Shown one piece after another: positions 24,767 to 36,627 of a stretch of DNA of 64,000 nucleotides. Each line of letters opens with the position of its first letter. The first letter of the stretch is position 1. Location: assembly GCA_036937835.1 (NCBI GenBank), contig CM072862.1, positions 24,397,501-24,461,500 on the forward strand. The letters run 5' to 3'. A program made the translations under genes and the position numbers. The DNA comes from Pampus argenteus (taxonomy: Eukaryota; Chordata; Actinopteri; Scombriformes; Stromateidae). Under the pieces are notes generated by a model, which saw only the letters and a list, made by a program, of their open reading frames with translations, ran no database searches and had not been told where the DNA came from.

Positions 24767-27534
24767 GCAGAAGACACATAACATCTGATGAGGTGAGTTT
24801 TCATGCATTTAACTGATGTATTGTTTACTTTTGTTCAGCATGTGTTACATCGACGGCTCCTGATCACTTCTCTTCACCATTCAGGCTCCAGAAATTCAAT
24901 ATCATACACCAATACAGTACATTTGTCAAGACAACATTATTATTCAGGCCATATTGGCCATATTGAATATATTCAGATTGTGATAATTCATATACTACAG
25001 CGTCTTGAGTCCGCTGAGGTGGGTTAATAACCTGCAGCGTGGCGTTTACTGTACTCTCTAATAGATTTATTATACTGAGAGTCTTCATCTAGTCACACAG
25101 TGTGTAAACCTACAGCTTCTAATAAATGAGGCTTTCATTTTTTAAAAACGGCTATACAACAGTTTATCTGCAGGTCGAAGCTCGAGTCGGAGTTTGTTAA
25201 CAGGACGGAGCCGAGAGGAACGAAGGACCTTAAACCTCTCGTTCCCGCGGTTTAATCTGTAACTGTGCACCTTATCGGTGTCGGTGCCGAATGTAGAACA
25301 ATTCCTCTAAAATCCAGAGGCGATAAGATGAACATACACATTTACACAATTACCTATGACAGACAAATATTATCCACTAACACAGAAATGATAATGACAA
25401 AGCCTGAGAGTAAACATCGGTATCTACTCGGCTAACTGGAGTATCAGCTCATCGTTAAACAATAATCCACATTCATATTTCATGAAATGTCGCTCTACCG
25501 TATATCCAGTCGAGCTTTTTGAAGGTTTCAATCACTGGATGGGATTTAGCAGTGGAGGGATTTTTCCTAATTGGTTTCCAATAGGTAACTCATAGTGTTT
25601 GGACAGTGCAGTGGGGACAGGAGCAGGTCTCTGTGCTTTATTCCTGCCTGCTGTTTTGTCTGAACAAAGCCTTATCTGTCCAGTGCAGTTCATGTCTTTG
25701 GAGGAGCACTGCTATTGCCTCAAATTGAACAAAAAATAAATAAAAAAAATCAGCTTTTAGAGTCGGAGAAAATAGGGATGAGCTTGTGGAAATGGACCAT
25801 CAACGATAAAAAATGGATGAAAGGCTCCTTAGCGACCGGTTGGAACTATTTAATCTCGCAGACGGACGTTACGGCAACATGAAGAAAACCTTGAAGGAGC
25901 TTTTTGTTAAACGTAGTAAACGAGGACACAGAGTGAGACACGGGTTTAAAGCTGCATAGAGGAAGAAGAAGAAAAAGAAGCAGAGCAAGAAAGGGTTTGT
26001 GAAAAGATAGTTTGGTGTATACTCAACTATGTAAACCTGGGATCAGGTGTTATTTCAGCATAGGGAAGCTGCATAGACAAAGAGAATAAGAGGAAAAGTG
26101 GGTTCGTCAGCACCTCGTAGGTGGTTGATCCGGACGTGAGAAAGTACAAAGGAAAAATAAATCATCATCATCCTTCCCACCACATGTTTTGATTGACAGG
26201 TTGGCCCCTGGGAAGTACAGTGATGCACACTGAGCACCAAAAGATAACTCTATGAATTATGTACACATAATAAGTTTATCATATCAAAAACCGGAGCTGA
26301 TTTTAGGTAAATAAACACGGACGTGGTTTCAGCTCTGTGGCGTTTTGACAAGCAAGGTGTAGAGCTTCCTTTCTCCGTCCATCCCTCTGTTTCCTCCCCC
26401 CACCCGGAGCTGCTCGCCTGCTTTCATAGAGGTGAAATCAAGTGGAACCACAATTACCGCAACCTCCTATTGTTTACAGGGTGCTGTCTACATAAAGGAC
26501 AGGCTTGTCCGCCAGGCAGACGACAGGAGCAAGAGAGCAAGAGAAATCCGATGGGAAAAAAAAATTCAGATTCACGACACATCGTGTAAGATGACGTTTT
26601 ATTCTTCTGAGGGCGAAGCTGCTCATTTTGTAATATTGAGGGTGAAATCGTGGGATTAACGGCACCTTCAGCGACGTCAGATTAGTTTGTGGGCAGATAA
26701 AACTCAGAGTTGTTTGATGTCCACACAGACCTGAAGGCAAAAAAGGCAGGAACAAACACAGTACTTACATTACGGTCACTCACCCCTGAGTGGCAAATAT
26801 TTAAAGCCTTTAGAGAAGTCATTCCTCGCCGATGATCCTCCTGCATTCATATGCATAAACACAACAAAACATCCTTCTTCTCGTTGAGAGCTAATCCAGA
26901 GTGAGTGGTGGAGACAGACGTGAGGAAGAGTTGCAAAACACGGAGAAAGTAAAAGTACTGACTCGATGAAAAAGTTGAAGGAGGACGGAGAAACGCATCG
27001 AGGGAGCTCAGACGTCATGGTGATGGAGACACGTGAGCGATTTCAAAGCAAGAAAACGAGTCAGGAACCTACATCTGCACCTTAGATTGATGATTGTTCT
27101 GGTAAATCTGTTATCCTAATGTAAACTAAAAGACATGTCCCACTAACAAAAGTCAAATGACACGATTATAACCTGCTATAAAAGCATTTATAGATCTTTT
27201 AATACATCACAACTCTATTAGCACGATGGTGTTTCGAAGCTGTTAAAAAGGTTTATTGACTTCAGTAATTGGACTCCACAGTGGGAAATAATGATGTTAA
27301 CCATGCTAGGACTGTTAAACATAAGCATGCCCCAGAAGCCACAAAGAACACATCAACCGTTCGTTCAGTCGCAGCGGGGCGGGCGGTAAAAGCACCTGGT
27401 GATTAGATCTCTGGAGCCAAGAAGAGGAAACCCTCCACGTAAGCCCCAAAAGAGACAAGAACGAGAGAGAGAGAGACGCCTTGTTGGCTGGAAAGAAAGT
27501 CCAGGGACACTTTTTAGTCCCGTTCCAGTGTGCC

Positions 27535-27559
27535 TGTGTGTGTGTGTGTGTGTGTGTGT
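27535..27559. repeat. (GT)n microsatellite
   Basis: A perfect GT run. Confidence 0.9.
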
Positions 27560-28429
27560 CCTGCTTAATGCAGTGACAATAATATCATTAACATGAACAT
27601 TTCCAGATCCACAGGCACAATGAAGAATCACAATACAGATTTGAGCACAACACACCAATTACAGGAGCTAATGTGCAATCGTGTTAGCGTTATGAAATAT
27701 GAGCGGTCGCCACACCGCGCCGTAAAAAACCCCCACTAACTCGGGTTTTACATTCACTTAGAGGATCTCGAACCCTTGAGCAATGGAAGAAGGAGAAGAA
27801 GGAGAAGAAGGGAAGAGGGGAAGCGGAGACGGAGAGAGGATTTATCTCTCCCAGCAGATGTAGTATGCTCCTCGGGCTCTCAACTCAGCAGCCAGGACAG
27901 TTTACAAGCTGCAAAATAGATTGATTGTCCATGGATCGCTGTCCCTGCACGGCTGCCAAACTCTGAGCTAATTAAAGAACGCTACTCCCGGAGAAACACT
28001 GAGCAGCAACCAAGCGCATCCTATTCACTCCCGAGGAAAGCATGCTGCTCCCAGTCCCTTCAAAAGGAAAGACACAGTAAACCCACAATGCCAAAAACTG
28101 GTGTCACCTCACTATATGTTGAGAAATTCTGCTCGAGATCCACGGAGATGAACTTAGACTGTTTTCATCGTGCTGTTAAAAAAACGAAAGTAAATATGTC
28201 AGCATTGACATTCAGCTCTGAGGAGGTTAAGGATGTAGAGGAAGCAGGATATTGTTAATATTTACTGTAGACGAGCCGTAAACTGAATGGCTGCAATCAC
28301 CCGGTCTTGTTGATCATGTTGATCACACGCTGATTCTCCTCCCAACCTTTTAAAAAGACAGACGCCGAGGTATTCATCAATCAGTTTGCATTCATTTCTC
28401 TGAAAGCGTTTCGTTTTTCGGGTGAGAAG

Positions 28430-28551
28430 CGACAGCATCACGGTGGTAGAGGAGGCAACATACATGTCAACGACAGCATCACGGTGGCAGAGGAGGCAAC
28501 ATACATGTCAACGACAGCATCACGGTGGCAGAGGAGGCAACATACATGTCA
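28430..28551. repeat. Tandem repeat, 41-bp unit x3
   Basis: Three adjacent copies start at 28430, 28471 and 28512, and each begins CGACAGCATCACGGTGG. Copies 2 and 3 are identical over 40 bases and copy 1 differs at one visible base (GGTAG against GGCAG). The third copy ends one base short. Confidence 0.95.
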
Positions 28552-29229
28552 GCTCCAGCTTTAATGATTCATGTTTGGTTGTCTTCTCATGGAGTTTCTC
28601 AGTAGTAATATTATTTCTTACTAAAGTAAGTAAAAGATTGCTTCTACTATTTCACACATCATTTGGATTTTGTGTCAAGAAATTTTGTATTTTTCTTATT
28701 TCACAGTTACTAGTTTTATTTTTTATTTTTTTTAAAAAGAAGAAAAGAAAAACATATGATCAGCTTGTGAAATTTGCATTTTTATAGTTTAAAATGCCCA
28801 CTAATATATACAGAAGTAAAGAATATTTTACAACATTAGTGTAGTAATAACAATATAAGAGAACAAGCATAATAAATATTATTTATTTTAATACTTTCTG
28901 TTCTTTTACTTGTAATGGAGAATTAATATATTGCAATATTATTTATTTTAATCAAATAATAATAGGCTCTGAATATTGTTTATTATCACTGCTTACAGTA
29001 TCTGCTGTGAAAATGAGGATGAATTTGATGATACCTGAATAGATTAAACATGCTGGGACTGTATCCTGACATTTAACACAATTAACTGATTGGTGCAAAG
29101 TCGCAAATGACGTAACCGTGACAACAGTTTTAATTTAAGGTTCATTAGTCCACAGCTACTCCAGTGACTCTGTGAGGTTACACAGTGAGCTGCTTGGAGC
29201 TAAATGCTAACATGTCTATGCAGACGTAC

Positions 29230-29355
29230 CGGTGCAGGAGTATTCGTCCACTCTGATGAAGCCTGGCAGACAGTCACAGCGATGGCCGCCGGGCAGGTTG
29301 ACACACACCGTGTTGGACTGGCAGTAATGCATCTGGGTCGCACACTCATCAATAT
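29230..29355 (-). CDS. nell1: NELL1 exon: calcium-binding EGF-like domain
   Basis: This is an internal coding exon of NELL1, a secreted multimodular glycoprotein (laminin-G-like/TSPN, VWC and EGF-like modules) known from vertebrates to act in osteogenic and neural signalling. On the minus strand the exon is 126 nt and open. It encodes a 42-residue EGF module beginning DIDEC and ending DEYSCT, with six cysteines (module residues 5, 12, 18, 27, 29, 41). The DIDEC start marks a calcium-binding EGF domain. The acceptor is ...tttgctcacag and the donor is CACCG|gtacgt. Both junctions are phase 1: the first two bases complete an Asp codon and the last G starts a Glu codon. The motifs MHYC, NTVCVNLPG, RCDC and IRVD match NELL1 better than NELL2, from memory of the family. 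Odd point: His stands where human NELL1 has Tyr just before RCDC. No start or stop belongs here because the exon is internal. The previous exon (another EGF module) was not found between here and the window end. Confidence 0.93.
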
Positions 29356-29673
29356 CTGTGAGCAAAGAAAGCAGATACGGTGGATTAATAACTCGCTGAC
29401 AGTTCTCCATCGGCAAACAGGGCGATTCCTCAGGCGACTGATGAAGCTGGCGGGTTGTAGTCATTGAACTGTTTCAACACCGTCGCTTTAATCACACCGG
29501 AGCGGTGATGTCTCTGGGCCTCGCCTTGCTGCTTACTGTTATCATCCAAAAATAGGCCCCAAAAAATTGACTTCTCTCATCAGTCATGAAGAATAACAAG
29601 GCGACTTTATCAAAGCACAGTTTGGTTTCCAGCCAGGTGAGAAGTTAAACTACAGGAGGTCAGAAAAAAAAAA

Positions 29674-29706
29674 GAGAGGAGAGGAGAGGAGAGGAGAGGA
29701 GAGAGG
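29674..29706. repeat. (GAGAG)n purine repeat
   Basis: A pentamer GAGGA/GAGAG array following an A run. Confidence 0.9.
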
Positions 29707-29944
29707 TAAGGACAGATGAACTGGAAAGGACAGAGGAGAGCAGTGTCTATAACGTTCAGCTAATATCATGATGCATTACAGCCTTTCTTCATACACAGAA
29801 TCTCTCTCTTCCTAATGTAGCTTGAAAGACATTGTATTGGCATTAAAACACGGAGCTCAGGGAGGCATTAGCCGAGCTGGATGACTGCTGATGAAATGGG
29901 ATCGGAAACACACAAGGGAGATGTTATGCAGAAGAGCCTACATT

Positions 29945-29948
<4 letters not shown>

Positions 29949-29978
<30 letters not shown>
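29949..29978. repeat. (GT)15 microsatellite
   Basis: A perfect GT run. Confidence 0.95.
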
Positions 29979-29979
<1 letters not shown>

Positions 29980-30687
29980 AGTAGGGCATATTTTTTTTTT
30001 TTTATGGAAGCAAGCATCAGAGAAGCAGTTTCCTGAGGCAAACAGGCCTTTCCACCACTTAGGGGACTCTGGATGCTACACTTAAGGGAAAGAGAGAGTG
30101 AGGGGAGTATTTCCATATCCTCTCCTTGGATAAATACATTCTCGCTTTGAGCTTTTCAACTCACACTTTCCCCCTTTACAACAGAGAGAATTTGTATGAA
30201 GTATATAATTGACTTACATGCAACACCCGGAGATTTTTTTTTTCACAGCAAATTTCATCCTTGGAGAATGTACAGTAGTACAGTAGGAGGGTTGAATTAC
30301 ACAATCAAAAAGAGACAGTTCGTGTATTCAGGCGTACAAAGCATGGCTGGCCTTCAGTGTAAAAAAGCATTGATCTGCTACATCAAAAACATGGATCTTA
30401 TTATGGCTGTACCTGAATCCAATTTTTATCTTCATCCACAAGCACTACTCCACCCTAAATGCCACTCGTTTAACTACCTTTATTGAAAAAAAAAGAAAAG
30501 AGAAAGGTGTCAAAGCGTTGTTCGAGCCTGGCGACAGCCGGCCTGTGATGCTGCCGTCGCCTCAATAATTCAAAGACGGGCGCTCGCTGATTTTTGTCAG
30601 CTTTTATTTAAAAAGGGAAAAGCATCTACTGACAAGTCTGAGGCATAATGAGGCTTTCTGATCTCTGCTGGTCCAGGGTCCTGTACC

Positions 30688-30690
<3 letters not shown>

Positions 30691-30734
<44 letters not shown>
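30691..30734. repeat. (TG)22 microsatellite
   Basis: A perfect TG run, one of the longest in the window. Confidence 0.95.
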
Positions 30735-30737
<3 letters not shown>

Positions 30738-30847
30738 CCTCCTCTGGGAGCTGTGAAACAGGTGAGGTCTGCTGACAGAACTGGAACTGTCATTTCACAC
30801 AGGGGGGAATTCATTTTTCCGGATTTGCTGGTGTCTCTCTCAGTTTC

Positions 30848-30926
30848 ACCCCCCCACCGCCCCCCAACCGCCTCTCCTCTCTAGAGCCCCCCACCACCAC
30901 CCCTCCACCCCACCCCTCCACCCCCC
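30848..30926. repeat. C-rich tract (CCCCCCACC/CCACC repeats)
   Basis: An almost purely pyrimidine-plus-A tract with at least six runs of four or more C. The minus strand, which is the sense strand of NELL1, is therefore G-rich with G-quadruplex potential. Confidence 0.9.
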
Positions 30927-31225
30927 TTTTCTTCATCTCTCTGCTGCTTTATTCATGTTGTGATGTAGGTCATAGCTGCAGAGGGGAACAGCTAAAAATA
31001 AGACAGGATATGACTTTCTTGTATTGCATTCGTATGTGCATGTGTGTGTGTGTGTGTTTGAACATGTGTTTGCGTGTGTTGTTTGTGTTTCGGGAGAGAA
31101 ACAGAGACAGAGACGATGTCTGTGATGTGTGTGTCTGCATCAACGCTTATGTACAGAGGTTAATAGAAACAGCTTTCGAAAATATTGTCTCCTGCTGAGC
31201 GACTTTTCTTTACTCTAATCAACTC

Positions 31226-31230
<5 letters not shown>

Positions 31231-31264
<34 letters not shown>
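31231..31264. repeat. (GT)17 microsatellite
   Basis: A perfect GT run. Confidence 0.95.
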
Positions 31265-31266
<2 letters not shown>

Positions 31267-31323
31267 GCCCAGAGTTGTATTTATCTCTAAACTTGTTTCC
31301 ATAGCCACATTTAACAGACTAAT

Positions 31324-31356
<33 letters not shown>
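31324..31356. repeat. (AC)n(TA)n compound microsatellite
   Basis: A CA run is directly followed by a TA run. The CA arm is complementary to the GT array 60 bp upstream. Confidence 0.95.
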
Positions 31357-33160
31357 GTATATTTTTCTACATAAAATACAAAACTTTTGGCCCCTTTTTT
31401 GACTTTTCAAAGTCTCGGACAAACTCAGAATTATTCATTTTAATTTTATGTCCATCTTTTAAGTTTGTCTGTCTCTTACAAGAGGATGCCTTCAGTAAAC
31501 ACATGAGCAGCATCCTGTGAAATCTGTAAGAACGATCAGATGGTGTCTGACAAGGGAAAAAATCCATCGGTGGTGATGCAGATCCAAGATATTCATATTA
31601 TTCATAACAAATCTAATCAGCTATGAAGAAAATTAAGCCTCTTTTTCCGACATGGAATACATATCTGTTGAAGTAATGGCTATTTGTCATTCAGAAATTC
31701 AGTCATTAATTAATATCATGCAGACTTTTATGCTAATGATCCATATGGCTGCATTCAGACATTTACAGAAAGAGATCAAATTTTTTTGTATTGTATTGGA
31801 AAATGATTTTAAGTTATTGTGCTGTTGAAGTCTAAAGTCTCACGATGGACACTCGTAAAATCCATTGACACCACTACTGTTAATTGCATCATTTAACTTT
31901 ATTAGAGAGCAAAATTCGTCTGTGTCTGTTTTCAGTCGTTAAATGAAAGGACATTAGGTTGCTCTGGTTTATAATTCATATTTGCTCTCACGCTGTATGT
32001 AAAGTATATTCATGAGTCATTGTAAGAGTTGGCGTGAATTAAAATGGAAAAAGAGAGGCTGTGCTGCTCGGGTTATTACTGCGGCTCTAAGAGGAGTTTT
32101 TTTTAACCTTTTTAACAAGCGAGAGGAAAAACTGTCTTCATAGACTCATCTGACAGTCAGACGGCGACTTCTAACTGGCATTTTTCACAGCGTTTCCTGG
32201 TTTTACGAACCCGATGTTGTTGTGCGTAAGAGATGACGACGATTGAGATGTTAAATTTATCACTGTGACGTGTTTCTCCCTCTCCGTACATGTTTTAACC
32301 TTGTGCTGCTGAAGCAACGTTCACTCCTGACTTTTTGCCCTGTTAAAATGATGATGAACCCTGTTCGATTGCTGTTGTGACTTTCACTTAAAAGTGACCG
32401 AAAAAGCAGGCTGGCAGAAAGTAGTAATTAGGCAGTAATACCCAGTAAAGAAACATGGAAGAAAAACAGTGGTGGACATTTCAAAAGGAGGAGTGAATGT
32501 TTTGATTTTTCACTTCTTAGAAAAACTATGAATAATAGATGCATTTCTGCAGGGAACATAAGGGAAAATAACATTAAACGATGTATATGTATATGAAGTA
32601 TATACAGTATATTTCTATATAGTATCACAAAAAGTAACTTCAGTTCTTTACTCTGTCTGAGCAGATAAACACAGCAATCAGCATTCCCCTCTTCTATGAC
32701 CTCTCCCTCTGTTTCCATGTACACAGAAGGTAATCTCCACCCAGCAATTACACACCATGATAATTTAGGCTTGCAGAGCACAACGTTGTGCGTGTGCACA
32801 AACACGTTTTTATAGACTTGTGTTGGATGTGCGATTGGATATTTCATTTATTCAGTACTCGGTACGTTATTGTCACAAACAGGGAAATTCAGATTGCTTC
32901 CTGAGAGTTTCTGTGCATTCGGTGGTTAAGCTGGTTTGGTGTTTTCGTGTTAGCTTAGCGGTGAGGTTAATAGCTTCATCCGAAAGGGAAGGAACAAATC
33001 TTCAATAACACCAAAACATCCAAGAATCACCTGGATTTTTGAGTTGAATTTCTCATTCTTAGTCACAGCACATGTTGAAACACATTTACAGGCTGTAAGT
33101 CCGTCAACTGTCATTGATTTTTTGATTTTTTTCTCTCTCCTGGGACACTTTTATTTCTAC

Positions 33161-33178
33161 GTGTGTGTGTGTGTGTGT
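33161..33178. repeat. (GT)9 microsatellite
   Basis: A perfect GT run. Confidence 0.9.
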
Positions 33179-34146
33179 CAGGTGATTGGCACCGTAATGA
33201 ATGTCTGATATGAAAACTCACACACAGCACAGTGAAATGAGGGCAAAAGAGAAGAGTTTCTTCTTGATCCTGTGATGGATTTTTATCCCTATGGGGATGA
33301 TGTTTTTTTTAATATACTGTATAGAAGTGAACAGCATAAAAATGGCCTCCTCTGAAAGAGGAAATTAATCTCAGGCAGCAATTACACACCATGAAAATTA
33401 CGTCTTACACACAGTAAGTATTGCTTTCAACAACTTTGACTTCTGTAGGAGGAAAGGGAGCCTGAATATCTCACACTATGCTCCATTCTTCCTGCAGACA
33501 GTGGAGGATTTGGACCACTGGCACAAACTGGAAAAAAACTGCAGTATTATACTTTAATATGGACTAAGTCACCTAGTGGGCCAAATGATTATTCATTCTC
33601 CATGGTGAGGTCATACAGAGGCCTCAGATGGCTGCACCCAGTGACAGTGACCCTCTTATCTTTCCGAGCTGCAAACAAATAAGACACAAAAACAAAACAA
33701 AAATCAACATGCAGCGTGAGACTACACCTCTCGGATCCTGAGGAGAAAAAGAACCACTGATGCATTTAATTAGAGGGTTTTGTAGAGAGCAGCAGCTCTT
33801 ATCATCATCCTTGTCCTCCTAGAAGAGACATACAGAGCAGGAAATGCTCTGGTGGAGGAGATTAGAGTGCACTAAGAAACACGGTGTTTGCATTGTCTGG
33901 AAGAGAACAGCTTGTAGGTAGGAGGACTGAATAATGGTGTAGTTCCATATCAGAAAAAGGAAAGAGTGTGAGTGAATCTACCTGTCTGCAACTCCATCGA
34001 GGAGCTGCCACTCACTGTACTGCACATTGACAGACTTTCAGACAGACACTCTGAAGACTGAAACTGTGACAAAGTCCTTCTGTCAGACAGAGAAGAAGAG
34101 TTTCCTAGATGACAGGTGCTCTGAGTCTGTGTGCAGGATGTTCACA

Positions 34147-34184
34147 CGGGTATACTCACTGCAAAGCTAAGAAGAGTATACCCG
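34147..34184. repeat. Perfect inverted repeat, 11-bp arms, 16-nt loop
   Basis: CGGGTATACTC at 34147-34157 is the exact inverse of GAGTATACCCG at 34174-34184, giving a stable stem-loop in otherwise unique sequence. Confidence 0.9.
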
Positions 34185-36592
34185 GGTGCCCACTAACTGA
34201 AATAAATCCATATATCAGTCAGAGGGAGGTCACACAGTGTGCACTTTTCCCTACAGTTTAACGGATTACTGCACAGCCGAGGTCTTATTGTCGCGATGGA
34301 AATCCTAAAAGCAAACTTCCTTTGCTTTGTGGAAGCCAAGAGAGTTACCGTTTCACAACGAGGTATCATCTGCATAGAGGATGAGTCAGCGCCACTTCCA
34401 AACACAGATCACATGACACAAGTGCACTAGGTCAAAAAGTCAAGTTGTATTTATCATTTGTAGGTAAATTACTTCAGTTTGAACCCAGCCTCTCAGAGTC
34501 TATGTTATATATATGGTAGTAACAGCAGGCTGCCTGTGTTTACTTGGCCCTACTTTTTCCAATCATCTGTAACAAATAATACAAGATGGAAGAATTGTTT
34601 AAAGTAAAATCATCATTTTTTTTTCTCTATCCGTCTACTATTTGTGCTCCATCATTCTACCCAACAACTGCATCATTGGCTACCTGTAAACTTTAGTTTC
34701 TGTAGCCACATTTTCTTATGGGTGGCATCTGTGACAGGAAGTGAAAGAGAGAGTCTACCAGCTCATATTGGTCCAACTGTCACACAGAACTTACTCAAAT
34801 TAATCATAGACGCAGGCTCGGGATGCACATATGGTGTTCCTCCAGCAGTCACGCAAGCACACATGTGAAATTGTTCAAGTGACAATGATAATCAGGGAGC
34901 GGTACATATGCTGTGGTGTATGGAAACGGGGTAAGAAGCTGATAGGTAAACACAAGTGGTGCACAGAAGCTATGCAGGTCCAGATAAGAACTTGTTTCAG
35001 ATTAATGGCCAGATTCAACCATCAGTGCGCAGTTGCTAGGTAACCGTAACAACCTAATTGATATCCCATCAGTCATCTGTTCACCATGTAGCTGATGTGA
35101 AAGAAGAAAAGAAATGAAAGCTGAACCGACAAGATACAGAGTTTTGTGGGGTTTTTTTTGGTTACTATAGTAAATTAACGGAAAAAAAAACGAAAAAAAG
35201 TTTCACCTTTTTGACTGCACAGCGTCAGAAAATGACAGAGGAAGACGAAGAGAGACACAACACAACAGAAACAGAAGAAAGAAAGTGAAAGAGACAGAAT
35301 ATCCCGACAGAGAAACAAGTTCAGTTCAGTTGTTGTGACTCCACCGATGATAGACGGTAATCATTTGACAGGAGAACTTGATTTTCGGGATATAAATATA
35401 CCGACAACGTAGTGTAGAAGAGCTTAATTAGCTTCATTGTTATTTCTCTACAGCTGCTACCTGGAGAGGATGCGTGTGTGAGTGCACACACACACTCACA
35501 TTAGGTTTTATTTTTATATTACTTTTTTTTAATTTATTTTGAGTTCAGGTTTTATTTGGAGGTCATGGTGGGTGTTAGAAAGTAAAAAAAAATAACCGAT
35601 ATTAGTCACAACTCAGGGTGAGTTTACGCGTGACGTTCGAACAAACAGGAAAAGAAGTTAATTGCATGAAAAGCGACTATAATGAGCCTCAAGTTGTGAG
35701 CAGAACGTGAGATTTTATCTTTTTATTATATTTTATTGTATTTGCAGAAAGAGTTGAAAGCACCTCAAACTGCTGATAGATTAAATAGACTACAATCATG
35801 TATTAAATAATGTCGCATGATGAGGTAATGATAAGATGCAGAACATTAGTTTCATTCGTCTTGTGTACTTTCATGTGTAATAATAATAATTACATTTTTT
35901 AAGACGAAATTTGACATGCTTATGTGAGCAAAAATTAACATCTAATCTAAATTAAACATCTGATATCGATATGTAATTGTACTGATATGACACACCCGAA
36001 TAGATGTTTTACCTTCTTGTTTTTTGGTTGTGTGACTAAAAATACATTTTGTTAAGTGAGACTTTTGTCTCCGGAGGGAATTTCTTCACAGACTCCTACA
36101 TTTTTAATTGAGTTTGTAAATGTTTTTACATGCCCCATTGCTGCTGTGCCCCATTTTCCTGAAAGGTGGATGTGTCAGCATGAGGTCCCAGCGGGAGCAA
36201 CAACAAAGTGACAATAGAGTAGCTGAGGAAAAGGCTGGAAGAAGAATCATTCCCACACATACACCCACACACACACACACACACGCAGTTATTTGTCCCT
36301 GTGTCCGAGACTGTTGGGAGGGCAGGGGCAGCAGATGGTCTGCAATGGCTCTCATTGTCTTAGGATGCGGCAAAAGGGAGCAAGGCGTGCTCTGTTCGGC
36401 CTCCGGCCTCAAGACGCCATTGCCGCGTCCTGCGTCAGTGTCACAGTCAACCTCTTCGCCATAATTAAGGCCAGCCCCTCTGGTTGCACCTGACAGCAGA
36501 GAGCAGCTGGAGGACAGCAGAAAAGGAGGAAAGGTTGAATCCTCCAGACGGAAGGCAGCTGAGCGGCTCCTCATGTTTTCAACACGTGCATA

Positions 36593-36595
<3 letters not shown>

Positions 36596-36624
<29 letters not shown>
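36596..36624. repeat. (CA)n microsatellite
   Basis: A perfect CA run. Confidence 0.95.

Positions 36625-36627
<3 letters not shown>

Larger units (their letters stand above)
16542..29229 (-). other. nell1: NELL1 intron between two EGF exons (complete, 12,688 bp)
   Basis: The intron is bounded by the donor gtacgt next to 29230 and the acceptor ...cttag next to 16541. It contains no supported coding sequence. The notable contents are a probable interspersed repeat at 17.3-17.5 kb, a low-repeat AT-motif-rich stretch at 18.9-19.35 kb, the 10-bp minisatellite at 20.85 kb, a (GGTT)n tract at 22.85 kb, CAG and TTA runs, and the three-copy 41-bp tandem repeat at 28.43 kb. The remaining stretches show nothing I can name. 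Confidence 0.9.

Noticed and set aside
28430..28551. CRISPR-like array
   Set aside because: The copies are directly adjacent with no spacers, and the genome is a vertebrate's.
28422..28787. 121-codon plus-strand open frame over the 41-bp repeat
   Set aside because: The repeat unit is not a multiple of three, so each copy is read in a different frame. The rest is AT-rich and low complexity.
36104..36625. 173-codon minus-strand open frame
   Set aside because: It starts in a CA/GT microsatellite (Val-Cys repeats), crosses a second CA array and resembles no protein family. It lacks codon or splice signals.
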